A stretch of DNA of 64,000 nucleotides from Trametes villosa (taxonomy: Eukaryota; Basidiomycota; Agaricomycetes; Polyporales; Polyporaceae), in the NCBI GenBank assembly GCA_002964805.2, contig PUDQ02000104.1, forward strand, positions 1 through 64,000, given 5' to 3'. The notes below the pieces were generated by a model. The model searched no databases. It saw nothing but the letters and a program-made list of their open reading frames with translations, and was not told the DNA's origin. This document shows, piece by piece, positions 11,020 through 21,780 of this stretch (position 1 is the first letter of the stretch; the number at the start of each line of letters is the position of its first letter). Position numbers and translations under genes: made by a program.

Positions 11020-12895
11020 TCACGCCGCCTGGCCCGCGGGACCCGCACGAGCACTGGCGGCGGCAGCCAGAGCCACTGACCTGCGCACCCTCGCCTTCCT
11101 CTCCTGCTCCCTCACCAACAAAAATGCCTTGTAGCCATCCCTGACGTCCGCCCACAGCGACTGTCCTCCAACCTCCTGAAACGCCAGCAGGCCAATGTCC
11201 GCGAAGTGAAGCGACAGGTACGATGCGACCTTCGCCGGGTCCTCGATCGGCGACTCCTGAACGTCGAGGTAGCGCAGCACCGCGCGCGGGAGGTTTGCCA
11301 TTGGGTCCTCGGGCCGCGGCATACCGCGGCGCCCACGGCGAGGGGTGTCAAGAGAAGGCACCCTGCACGCGTTGACGGGCAGGCGGATGGACCACAAACG
11401 CGGACAGGCGCGGGCGAGATGCACTATCCCAGCGAGCGTGACACGTGGGGTGGAGGAGGGGAACGGGTGTTCCTGGTCGGGACGCGGGATGGGGAAGGGC
11501 ATATCGAGGGACTCGAGTGCCGGCCAGGCGCGCGCGAGCGTGCCCAGCACCGTGTTGTCTAGCACCAGCTCGCACCACCCAGAGATGCGCACGACCCGGA
11601 GTGCGGTCAGCGCCGCGAGCGGGAGGACGGCCTCCGCGCGGAGCACAGCGGGACCCTGGGCGACGCATGCGTTGCCCTTCCCGGAAAAGATCATGAGGTT
11701 GCAAAGGGCGGCAGCGCACGGGAGCCGACCGACGGCGGCGAGCAAATTCTCGAGGGCGGGCACCGAATCGGGGCATGCGCGGCAGTCGACGCGGAGCTCC
11801 TCAAGGCGGGAGGAGGAGGTGATGTTGAGGAGGGCCGCGCACCAGGCTGCGCCGTACGCGTGGATGCGTGCCTTGCGGAGGACCGGGAAGCGCCCTGACT
11901 GCGTGCAAGTGTATGGAAACGCGCGTTCTGCGGCGTACTCCGTAAGATTCTGGGCCCCGATGGACATGGAGGAGAGGTTCGGGAGGGACGCCAGGTGTTC
12001 TACCGCATATGGGCTGAGCTGCACCGCGGGCGCGTTGAACTCCACGAGGGCGCGGAAGCCGCAGATCTCCTTCCCGACCAAGGACATGAGGGGCGACTTG
12101 ATCGACAATACTATGCGCTGGACGTTCGGGGCGCCGACGGCCAAGCAGAGGAGAGAGTATCCAACAGAGTGCACGTCCTGCGTTTTCCAGCGCAGGCGAC
12201 ACGTCAGATTGCGTAGCTTCGCGCCGGCGAGAAAGCGTGCCACCCAAGAGAAGTCCGGATCCTCGAACGAGCGCGGCGTCCCAAGCGTCACTTTGCTTCC
12301 CCACAACTCGATGGGCGCGATCCGGATGACGTTTGGTAGAAGAGGGCCCGATACGTTGGACATGAAATTGTCCCAACTGTTGGGGTCGATCATGGGATAT
12401 TTCGGACTGAAGGCCTTCCTCCCTCGGATCTCTTTCACCCGAGCGGCACATGTGCGCAGTCGGACGAGGTCTTGCGACTGAGGGAAACCATTAAGCGTCT
12501 GCGAGACACAGTTCAGTAACCGCTATCATGATATGTGTATATGTAGGTACCTACCAACAATGAGACACAGCCCGCACGGAAGTGCTGGGCTGGTATGCGG
12601 TCGATCCTCCAGAGATCCGGCGGGAGGGTTAGGAAGAGGGGCACTAGGCCGGGAATCCTGTGCCAAAGCGCGTCCAGTGCGGGATCCCGGAACGCCTTGG
12701 AGGTGCGCGCGAGCGCAGCGAGAGTTTCTAGCGCTTTGGCGGACCTGCGCTTTCCAACAACGTGTTTGCAAATAAGCCGGATGATTTCTTGGGAGAACAA
12801 GCGGTTGCGGGGGTGGTCGATCGCGACCTGTGCGATTGCGTTAGCGCATGTGGCTAACGGAAGGGCACGCCGTTCCATCCGCCTACCGTAGACAT
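11020..12895 (-). CDS. F-box protein with leucine-rich C-terminal region
   Basis: This is the intact reference member of the first F-box subfamily: 586 aa from exons 12887-12895 (only M-S-T), 12555-12827 and 11020-12498. The F-box spans residues 13-60 (LFSQEIIRLIC, TLAALARTSKAFRDPALDALW), followed by LFLTLPPDLW. The remainder has irregular leucine-rich repeats: ALRVVRISGWCELVLDN, WPALESLDMPFP, LARACPRL, and a C-terminal LLVREQERKARVRR. F-box proteins dock on Skp1 in SCF ubiquitin ligases and the variable region would choose the substrate; no substrate can be inferred. The tiny first exon is supported by ATGTC(T/A)AC(A/C/G) followed by GTA at the same place in three paralogues. The open frame alone would wrongly start upstream at 12956. 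It is a tandem copy of the frameshifted gene at 7877-9718. Confidence 0.85.
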
Positions 12896-13105
12896 ATTGC
12901 CAGGCTGAGAAAGAACTCTGCGGATAGCGATGCGAAGGCGAGTGGACTCGAACCACGTATCTCGGACAGGTTCCTTGGGGCGGGCTACGGTACCAGACTG
13001 CAGAGGAACTGGACGGTGTGGTGGTGGGTGGAGAGAAAGAGATGGTCGGAATTGGCGATCGAGGTCGTGCTAGGAGCGCCGAACGGTGGCTGAGCTGGGT
13101 GGGTT

Positions 13106-13147
13106 GTGTCTAAAATCCGGCGAGGCCGGCGGCGGCTCCGGAGCCCA
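13106..13147 (-). promoter_or_regulatory. Conserved F-box-family promoter element
   Basis: Gene strand: TGGGCTCCGG, GC-rich centre, CGCCGGATTTTAGACAC; 211-252 bp upstream of the start at 12895. Confidence 0.6.
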
Positions 13148-14323
13148 TTGTCCATCTCCCCCGCCCGGCGCGCAGAGCCAATGAGGGTCGAGTGAATTGT
13201 TCCTGGACATTTCGCGAATACTGACGACACCTTAGACGTCCTCACCCCGACTGCTTGAGGATACGGGTTGAGAGCTGTAGATGTCGCTTGGATAAGTGAG
13301 CTCGCAGGCCCGTTACCCTCACCCAGCTCTCCAGGAACTCACCTCATTAAAGTGGGCGTCGTCGATCCTCATATGCCTACGGCCACCATCGCTAAAGGAG
13401 GCGCCATGGTTCCGCGAGGGGTAGGACATACGCAGCCGTACGGCCTCGTTGTGTAGCAGGGGAGCCGAGTTCCGTACGCGCTCAGCTGCGCCACATATGG
13501 TGTTGCCCGATAGGTGCCAGTTTAAGCTTTTTTGAGCCTGTTTCCATACTGAATGAGTGCGCAGGTTAGGGCCGACTGCATGCATGCAGGGTTCGCGCAT
13601 ACTACGCCAGGGTGCTCACCTCGCGATCTGTTTCCGATACCCCTTCGTGCGCCGTATTCGCCTCGTAACTGGAGGATCCCCTACGCTGTACGGTATGTCG
13701 GCCAGCTGTCTAAGCGCGACACGCGCTGTCTTGTTCTAGGACCACTGGGGAATCACCGTGGTGACACTCGCCGCGCCCGAAGACGACGCCGACGTTGTCG
13801 AAGGACACCAGCACGCTCTGAAGCACGCGATGTGACTTGCAGACACGGTGCAAGGAAACGGCTACAGCGCATGCATGTGGCGACTGAACGAGCTTTCGAA
13901 AGCTTGTTGGTCGTCGCCCGCGACCCAAGACGTTCGGAGAGACCATGAGGTGGTACTGCGTATCCGCGAATCTACGATCGCGGTACGGAATCTAGGACGA
14001 TCGCGTGTACATTCCACCACACGCGTCCCTGTGCTCGTTGACTCGTCAGCTCGAGTGGCATTCAGCGTTGTCCGTATGACTTACAGTGCTTTCCTCTTAC
14101 GCACCAAGCAGTGTACGCGCATTGAAGCTCGCGGTAGGGGTTGCCGGTGTTCAAATCTGTGACGCGCGCAACTGTAGATACCCTCCGCGCATGGCAAGCC
14201 TAACAGAGTCACAGACACAGAGCAATATCTTTCGTAGGGCTTGCAAAGTCCCGACATTAATGTGGAGGAAGACGAGTCGAACGAGACGCGTCGGCGGAGG
14301 ACGCGTCCACCAGAGTAGAGCCG

Positions 14324-14339
14324 GATCTTATCTTATCTT
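14324..14339 (-). promoter_or_regulatory. GATA-type repeat array
   Basis: GATCTTATCTTATCTT, identical to 10672-10687 and at the equivalent place in the second copy of the duplicated block. Confidence 0.45.
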
Positions 14340-14662
14340 CCCCAGACTGCCCTATGGGCAGGCGCGGTGCCCTTCCTCCTTTGCGCTCGAGAGTCGAAGC
14401 AGCAGTTCGCTGTAGCCAGATACCGAGCCCTCGCTTGCACAGCTGCTCATAATTGGCACAACAGCTCAAGACAGACTCAGAAGATCTCAAACGCAAGCGA
14501 GACGATGGAGTGCATGGTACGTCTATTACCCTTGGTGTACAACCTATTCTACACATCGGAGCGTTCTATGCGAGCCGGTCCCCGCGTCTACAACGACGCA
14601 TGCTCTACAACCTGTCGCACATCCAGTCAGCCCAACTCGCGAACATAAACCAACGGAACTAC

Positions 14663-16149
14663 TCACTTGGTGACGTTCTTCTGCACAGCCGTGCGCGCAC
14701 GGCCCTTGAAGCCCCACCCAATCTGTCCCGCAACATGGATGTCGACACCGAGGTCATCCGCGAACGACCACACGAGGCCAGGGTTCTTCTGGAACAGCCG
14801 GCCCACGAACGCGACGTCCGCCTGGCCCTTCTCCAGCACGCCCTGCGCGACATGCCCGTTCTCCAGCGATCCCACCGCGCCCACCAAGATCTTGTCCCCA
14901 TGCGCCTTCTTCACCGCCTCCGAGAAGTGCGCCTGGTACGCCGGGCCGGTCTTGATCTTCTGCGCGGCCGAGTTGCCGGACGACGACACGTCGAGCAGGT
15001 CCACGCCGTGCTCCGCCAGCAAGCCCGCGAGGCGCACCGTGTCCTCCGAGCGCCACGACGGCCTATCGGGGAAGACCTCCTCGAGCCACTCGCTCGCGCT
15101 CACGCGGAACAGCAGCGGCATCGTCGGCGGGATGACCGCGCGCACCGCGTCGACGACCTCAATCGCAATGCGCACGCGGTTCTCGAAGCTGCCCCCGTAC
15201 TCGTCCGTGCGCGTGTTGCTCGTCGGGCTCAGGAAGCTGCTGATCAGGTACCCGTGCGCGCCGTGCACCTCCACGACGTCGAAGCCCGCGCGCACCGCGC
15301 GCTTCGCCGCGGCCACGAAGCCCGCGACGACGCGCCGGATGCCCTCGCGCGTCAGCTCCTTCGGCTGCGGGTACTCGGGCGCGAACGGGATCGCGCTCGG
15401 CCCCCACACGTCCTCGGGCCAGCCGCCCGCGGCGTCGTCCGCGACGCGCCCGAAGTTGACGAAGGGCGCGAGGCAGGACGCCTTGCGGCCCGCGTGCGCG
15501 AGCTGGATCGCGATCTTCTGGCCCTGCGAGTGCGCGAACTCGACGATCTTGCGCCACGCCTCCGCTTGCTCGTCGTTCCAGATCCCGGCGCACTCGGGCG
15601 TGATGCGGCCCTCAGGAAGGACGGCGGTGGCCTCGACGACGGTAAGGCCGGGGCCGCGAGTGAAGATGCCGCCGACTGGAAGGAGAGGTTAGCACGAGTG
15701 AGGGACGCGGTCTCGTGTCCTGGCGTTCTGTGGTGCCAACCAACGCGAACCAGCGCTTCGCGACACTGAGAACGCATAGGCGTATCTCTCACGAGCGGAT
15801 GGCTGGGTTTGGCGCGCCAGGACGGATGGAAGCGAGACTAGAAGGATAGGGCACTCACGATGCGCGTGCTGCCACTCCTGGACTACACCATTCTCGGACG
15901 AATACTGGCAGAGCGGGGAGAGCTGCGGAATACACAACATAAGCGCGCGCAATAGAACGAGGAGCGGCGCGTCAAACTTACCCAGATGCGGTTCTGGAAC
16001 TCAACGCCGCGGATTTTGAGAGGCTTGAAGAGGAGCGGGATCTCCTTGCCATCGGGCTGGGGGTCGACAGCGGTGCCCGCGACCGGGTACTGGGCGGGGG
16101 TGAAGTAGGACGTGCCGGCGGCAGGGGCGTTGAATTGCGGGGGTGCCAT
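14663..16149 (-). CDS. NADH:flavin oxidoreductase, Old Yellow Enzyme family (YqjM-like ene-reductase)
   Basis: Exons 15982-16149, 15859-15922 and 14663-15675 join to 414 aa. The family uses FMN and NAD(P)H to reduce C=C bonds of enones and other activated alkenes. The N-terminus shows LLFKPLKIRGVEFQNRIW, then LSPLCQYSSENGVV with the conserved Cys of the thermophilic-like/YqjM group. It continues with AIQLAHAGRKAS (FMN site), the substrate-binding VVEVHGAHGYLISSFLSP, TDEYGGSFENR, and a C-terminal ILVGAVGSL...ADVAFVGRLF phosphate-binding region. Intron 1 falls at NRIW and intron 2 at QHAH|LGGIF; both are GT-AG. It lies between two duplicated blocks; the left edge of the 16.2 kb duplication begins about 80 bp upstream of its ATG. 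It is the only non-SDR oxidoreductase in the window. Confidence 0.92.
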
Positions 16150-18061
16150 CGCGTGCAGTCTGGTCTGAGTGAGGGAAGCGGACGACGGCGAGGTTCTCGA
16201 TGAAGTCAAAACGCCCTCCCTCCGCGCACGCTATTTATCGAAATCGCAGGATGTGGGAAAACATATGGCCGGGCGGGTCGAAGAAGGTGAAGGAAGGTCG
16301 GGCCGCGGGCGGGAAGGCCTTCACGGCGAGTTCGCCTTGGGAGGTGCTGAATAAGGCGTGTTCTGCGAGGTTGGTAAGCCGAGAGTGCTCACTCAGCCTG
16401 GCGGGAGAACATATCGCTGCGACTGCGAAACACCCAGCCCGGGTCGTTTTCTTCCCGGTCGTCAAAATGTCGGGCCCCGAATCGACGTCACCTCCGGCCA
16501 TTTCTTCGTGGCGTTCGGTGTACCGCAGAGGTCTCGGAGGCAAGGGGGAAACACATACGTTGGCTTGGCGCGAATATGGCGTGCTCTTGGCGCCAACAAC
16601 GCAGAACAGTTGCGAAACATCAGTAGAAGGTTCAATTTGACGAGACGGAGGAGGTAGAACACCGGCTGCGCGTTCATGGCACCGGGCACTCCGAAATGCG
16701 AATCGCAAGAGATCACTTCACTCTATGAGCGTCGTGAGGGGAGTAGGCGTACGATATGATACTAGTCTGATCCATGAGAGGACCGCATTGATTGTACGGC
16801 CTTTCGTATCTTGACGAGTACATGGTTCTCGCGGGAGGTCCTCAACCAGTACCCGGGAATAGAACTACGAGGGAAGCGTACACACAAGGCGGCAAGTAAT
16901 ACCTCTATTGGGTTCAAAACCCTGCTCTTCCTCCAGACCTCCTGCAGCCTGGCTTGTGTCATTCTTGTACGTCGTCACCCGGTCGAGGTATTGCAGGTAT
17001 GAGATGTGATAGGACAAGCCCGATTACGAGATTCGACCACAGAAGCGAGGACGACGAGCTATCCAAGCTTAGGGTAAGATGCGAAGCTAGTTCAAGAAAT
17101 AAGCGACAGCAGCATAGACGGAAGTAGGAGCTTAGATCTTCGGACGCAGCCATGACAAGCTGTTAGTATAAGCAAGTACTGAAGGCAGCAAGTGAATCGA
17201 AGGTGGAGGGAGAACGAAGAGGACATACTCTGCCAAGCGCCCACCACACTCCCGCTCCGTTCGGGGAAGATAAGATTAGATAAGATCCCTTTCAACGTAC
17301 ACTCTCGTCCGGCTCGTTTTCTACCACAACGTCTATGTCTTTCAAAGCCAAAATGCGACCCACCAGGTCTACGACATATACATCATTTACTCAGTACTCT
17401 GCGAGGGCTTCTAACTCTGCTAACCCGAAGCATGAAGCCTCGGGAATCTCTGTGGCAAGCTGTTGGGGACTGACGCGCTCAACTTCGTCGGCGTACAAAC
17501 AGAGCGCTGTAAGCCATACTCGCTAGGAAAGATCTTACTGTAGCTGACAACGCGAGGCCCTCAGAGACAACAGAAAACATCACGAGTTCATCTTGGATTC
17601 CACGACAACAGCCGCAGGCTGCCTCAAGGCATGCATACCCGTGCGCGAGAAAAAGCGGCAGCACTGCCTTCGACTAGGTTCGCGATTATCGCCGGGTCAC
17701 CTGGAATGCAGTCTCTTCCTCGAGGATGAGATGGTACGTAGAAATATGGCTGTGATCCTGGATATGGCGGTTCACGTCTCTTATACAAGCTTCACATCAT
17801 CGCCATCGTTGAAGAATGTCCGGACTCGTAGGCGACAACTTGTCCCGCCACGTCCACAAGTCGCGCTCGCGCTGCGGCCATGGACACGCGGAGAAGCAGC
17901 GCCGCCTCAAGGCTCCCAAATATCATGACTCGTGATCCGTGGGCGACAACCAGTGCACGCCGCTCGTCCAGCCTTCAAATATCAGCGCCGCCACCGCTAC
18001 GCTCCTACGTCTACTTGCCACACCGCCCCTCCAGTGTCCACTGGCAGTATCGACTCTCGGG
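16150..18061. other. Intergenic, left part of tandem duplication copy 1
   Basis: Non-coding sequence matching 22420-24220 in order (for example TGAATAAGGCGT...TCTGCGAGG at 16350 and 22500; CATATCGCTGCGACTGCG at 16411 and 22557). It includes the GATA-like array at 17268-17287. Open frames inside are not conserved between the copies. Confidence 0.5.
17268..17287 (+). promoter_or_regulatory. GATA-type repeat array
   Basis: AGATAAGATTAGATAAGATC, about 790 bp upstream of the membrane protein gene, with three GATAAG/GATTAG-like sites; counterpart of 23406-23427. Confidence 0.45.
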
Positions 18062-19019
18062 ATGGCGTCCTTCTTCGACATCATCGGCGTCGTCTTCGGG
18101 GTACTCGGCACGCTCAGCGCCATCCCCATCGTGCTGCAATGGCTCGAGAACCGGCTCCCGCACCCGGTCCTGCTCCAGCTCGAAGGCGTGCTGTACGACA
18201 TCGAGAACCTGCTGACTGACCTTGGGAAGAGCGGCGTCATATTCGATTACGGTGCGCGGCGCGATTACCAAGACCGAATGGCGAGGTAAGTATTTTCGTT
18301 TGGGAAGCCCGAAGTACGCACACATACGGTCGCCGAGTCTGACGTGTAGATGATTTCAGTATGGAGGCCCGCGGGCGGAAACTCAGATTGCGCACCTATC
18401 AGGCTACTACCTACACGGCACAGCTTCGCGCCTACTGGTCTGGGCTGTCGAAAGACATCTCTACACTTCACGAGGAAGCCGTCCGGCTGCGTGCTTCGAT
18501 ATGCGTACGTCTCACCTCTCTCGCGCGCCGTTAGCGTCATCTCATTCTCGTCCTAACAAGTGCTCCCAGGAAGCCGCCATCGGCGCGCAAGACATCCACA
18601 CTCCCCCATACCCGCCCTACACCGCCGTCCCAGCCCTCACCCACCCTCCAGAATCAGGCAGCCCACCCGCCTACACGCCCTCCCAAACCTCCAGCCCCCC
18701 ACTCCCCCTGCGCCCCGCTCTCCGCCCGCCACTCCGCACATTCACCCCCTCCCCGCCGCTCGAGCCGCTCCGCGGCCGGGCGCGCTCGCAGTCGCTCCCG
18801 CCCCTACACATCCTCACCTCGCCGAACGCGCCCCCCACGGCCCTGCTCGAGCCAGACGGGCGGGGGGGCGCGAGCCGGCTGCGGAGGCGGAACGCGGGCC
18901 AGCGGAAGGTGCAGTTCGACACGAACGTGGAGGTGCTCGAGTTCGAGTTCGAGCCGCTCCCGGAGCTGGATTTGGACCTGCGGGAGGCGCGGAACCTCGG
19001 TAGCGTCGAAGGGCACTAG
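18062..19019 (+). CDS. Membrane-anchored proline-rich protein of unknown function
   Basis: Exons 18062-18285, 18360-18504 and 18570-19019 give 272 aa. Residues 6-28 form one hydrophobic, probably membrane-anchoring helix (IIGVVFGVLGTLSAIPIVLQWL). Residues 30-130 are charged and helical (LLQLEGVLYDIENLLTDLG; LSKDISTLHEEAVRLRASI). Residues 133-200 are Pro/Ser-rich. A basic patch (SRLRRRNAGQRKVQFD, 225-240) precedes an acidic tail (EFEPLPELDLDLREA). I recognise no named family. An in-frame ATG at 17939 would add 41 residues; 18062 is preferred because the hydrophobic helix then sits at the N-terminus. The paralogue at 24223-25187 has the same three-exon layout but is broken, which supports the intron calls. 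Confidence 0.7.
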
Positions 19020-19039
19020 CGAGGCCGTAGCAGCAGGGT

Positions 19040-19660
19040 AGGGTGGACTCCCGCGCGCCCGGCCGCTTCCCCGCTCTCCGCACGGCACACGTCGTCACGA
19101 ACCGCTTCGCGTGGTGCACCGCACTCGTCGCCATCCTCTCCTCCGCCAGCCTCGCGCAGCTCCACCTCGAGAGCCGAACCCGCCTCATACCAGCCCCCGC
19201 GCTCGTGGCCCCGCACTCCGCGACCTCAAAATCATTCCAGGCGCGAGCGCGCGTAACCTCTGCTGGCACAGCCCCGCGCTCGACTCCGTCCGCACAGAGG
19301 CCCTCCTCTCGCTTACGGCGCTCCCCGCCCTCCGGAAAGTACACCTCTTGCGAAGTACGGATGGTGCGAAGTCCAGCTCGACAACCCGGTACTCGGCCAG
19401 CTCGCACGCACTCGAGTCGCTCCCTGACCGCGGCTCCTCCACGTCGCGCGCGACCTCTCCCTCCCCATCGACGCGCGCAGGGCCAGTCCTCCATGCCCGC
19501 GGCCTCGGACCTGGCGCTAGCTGGACGTCGGGGAGTCGCCGATCGGGGACGCAGTGCTTTTCCCGGGGTTGGAGAGGCCGGGTCGAGGGCGTCACGCAGG
19601 TCTCGCGTGGGCACGCGATGTTAATACTCGTGAAGGTGCGGGAGCAGGAGCGCGCGTGCA
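19040..19660 (+). pseudogene. 3' remnant of an F-box gene
   Basis: The sequence matches 26640-27370 of the F-box pseudogene in duplication copy 2: PGRFPALRTAH, then AWCTALVAILSSASLAQLHLESRTRLIPAP, ALLSLTALPALRKVH and SRGHAMLILVKVREQE. The matches fall in different frames, and the F-box half is absent. It begins only about 20 bp after the stop of the upstream membrane-protein gene, which marks a deletion junction. Confidence 0.75.
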
Positions 19661-19927
19661 GCATCGTCGGGCCCGGCGTACTCAAGTTGTTGTGCTGGGT
19701 CGCTGCTAGGCCCTGCATAGCGTTCGGGCAGTCTAGGTAGTAGCTGTAGAAGAACCAGCATGCAATCGATTCGGAATTCTCTGTGCGTTATACCGTCACC
19801 ATGCTCTCTCCTGCGAAGACGGTCCGTTAAAACTCTGTTTGTACTGCAGGAATCGTCCCTGGTCCCTGCCAACACTGGGTATGATCATGCAGCGCGGCCC
19901 TCCTCTCCAACGAATACATACAACAGT

Positions 19928-20881
19928 CTACCACGGGATCTCCTCCCCGTCATAATACAAAAACCTCCCGCTCTCCGCGGACGTCGCCTCCGTGATCCCC
20001 GCGATGCTCTCCCCGGGCTCCCCCAACCCATGTCTGGCTCGGGCGCAAAAGCGATATCAGCCATGAAGTGATTATAGTAGGAAATGGGCTCAAGAAGCAC
20101 TCACCTGTCTTGACCCAGCCCGGGCACAGCGTGACGACGATCGGGTCCGGGCGTTCCACCTTCTGTTTATACGCCTACCCGTCACCCCCTCATCAGCCCA
20201 TCGCCCCTCCATTAGCCCCTCTCCCTCCCTCCCCCTCGACACGCACCAGCATGTTCAGCGCAGCCTTCCTCCCCGCATACGCCGCCGCCCTCCTATGCTC
20301 CTCGCGCTCGACACGTGTAAGACCGTCTTATCTTCCTCGTGCGCCCCTTCTCCAGGAGCGGGAGGAGAGGAGGACTTGGGAGAGGAGGGCGGGCGCGACG
20401 GTGTTCGTGCACAGCTGCCAGCACCGCGAGCAGGTCGTCGAGCTTGAGGGTGAACGCCGTGTCCCATATCGCTTGCCACACGCTCAGCGTCAGTCAGCCG
20501 CTTCTCCAACACCCTCATCCTGGCGTGCGGGAGAGGGACTGGGGAAGACGCACCATCGCCGCGTTATTACCCAACCCAGCCGCACCCCGCCCAAAACCGG
20601 CCCAAACAGCCCCAACAGCGCACGAATACTCTCAAAGTCGCTCACATCCACGCGCACGACGTGCAGCCGGCGAGCGCGGCCGCCGTCTCGGGGCTGCGGA
20701 CGGCGGATGGCGGCGACGACGAGGGTGGCGGGGGACGCGGCGAGCTGGGTGACGAGCGCGAGGCCGATGCCGCGCGAGGCGCTGGTGAGGTGACATGGGG
20801 TTAGTGTATGCGGGGATGTGGGAGGGGAGGGGGGGCGTACCCGGTGACGAGCCAGGTGGTTGGGCGAGCGGTGGAAGACAT
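19928..20881 (-). pseudogene. Decayed SDR gene
   Basis: The gene keeps a perfect first exon (MSSTARPTTWLVTG, start at 20881), an exon 4 with YKQKVERPD and LCPGWVKT followed by a GT donor, and an end in GEEIPW. Exon 2 starts ASRGIGLALVTQL but has lost part of the NAD-binding half. Exon 3 no longer encodes the active-site Ser or the Tyr-x-x-x-Lys in frame. Exon 5 has lost the bases coding for IKVI. It is the copy-1 partner of the intact SDR at 27624-28640. Confidence 0.85.
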
Positions 20882-21280
20882 GGCTTGTATTGTTTGGGTG
20901 GGCTCCGGTAGACCTTGATGCGATGCGGCCTTGACAGTAGAGCCCGAGGTGTTTCATACCAGCGCTGTACGTACGTCCCGAGACCGGGTTGTGTCCGTGG
21001 AGGTCGGACTTGGCGGTTACTACAGCAAGCCCGTGTGGTTAGTAGTTATTGAAGTCGGCGAGAGGGCTTCGTTGGCCATCAGTCACTGTGGGACTAGGCG
21101 CGTTAGTAATGCTAGAACTTCCAGCTTAAGTACGAGGTTGAGCACTTACCTGAGTCTTCAAAGCTTCACACTCGAGCGAACGTACAGAGGTTTACGCTTG
21201 CCGGCACGGCGGATGAGAGGAGGGAGGCGCGTTCATGACCAGTGTGTCTTCAGGCCGGTGTTAGCAGAAGCGCTTCTCAT

Positions 21281-21780
21281 TCCACGATATATGCGAGCGG
21301 AAGTGTCGCGGAGTGCTCCACGAACGCGTAGTGCGCATTGCAGAGCTAGAGCGTCGCGGATAGGTACTGAAGCGACAGTGTGCGAGTCGCTGCCTAGAGG
21401 GTAACCAAACAGCCTCTAGAGGATTCTGGTGTTGGCGGTAGCAGGATAACAAACGCAGTGTGGGAGCCATGGTGCTCGACTCCGAGCGACAGTACGAGGC
21501 AGCTGTGCAGGGGCCTAGTACCAGTGGAGACACAATATATGCGCGCGGAAATGTTGCCGAGTATACGCACGGCAGAGCTTGAGCACCGCGGACGATACTG
21601 AGGCGACAGCGCGCGAGACAACAATGCTGCCAGGAGGGTGCACAAGCAGCCTCTAGGGGCTCTGGTGTCGGCAGTTGCAGGAAACTCAGCGCCGCGTGAG
21701 AGCCGAGATCCTCGTTTCTGAGCGACAGCATAAGGCAGGCAGCTAGTACTAGTGGAGACAAGGCCAATACGCGCCGTCAT
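21281..21780. repeat. Two tandem ~250 bp units in the non-coding tail
   Basis: Units at about 21281-21530 and 21531-21780 share TATATGCG(A/C)GCGGAA, ACTGA(A/G)GCGACAG, GCCTCTAG and GAGCGACAG blocks. One unit is present in copy 2 (about 29010-29285) and a diverged one in copy 3 (about 36720-36960). Confidence 0.65.

Larger units (their letters stand above)
11020..14400. repeat. Tandem segmental duplication, copy 2
   Basis: Partner of 7877-10720. The upstream non-coding half is longer here (about 1.5 kb) but keeps the same landmarks in order. Confidence 0.8.
12896..14662. other. Upstream region of the intact F-box gene
   Basis: Contains the promoter element at 13106-13147 and the GATA-like array at 14324-14339. 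Several open frames (for example 13553-13948) are not conserved between the two copies of the block, so I do not call genes. Confidence 0.5.

Noticed and set aside
11345..12481. 378-aa open frame on the + strand
   Set aside because: It lies antisense to the intact F-box gene, has no motif, and its frame exists because of GC-rich codon bias on the other strand.
12930..12962. tRNA-like T-arm (GGTTCGAGTCC on the minus strand)
   Set aside because: No matching acceptor stem, D-arm or anticodon arm at the right spacing; chance similarity in the promoter of an F-box gene.
14453..15769. 438-aa Arg/Leu-rich open frame on the + strand
   Set aside because: It is antisense to the Old Yellow Enzyme exon 3; composition is typical of a shadow frame and it has no recognisable domain.
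17939..18061. Upstream ATG extending the membrane protein by 41 residues
   Set aside because: The extension is low-complexity and places the hydrophobic helix internally; possible but less likely than 18062.
21261..21780. 168-aa and 128-aa minus-strand frames in the repetitive tail
   Set aside because: The best-matching peptide fragments fall in different frames in the three module copies and contain stops; treated as a non-coding repeat.
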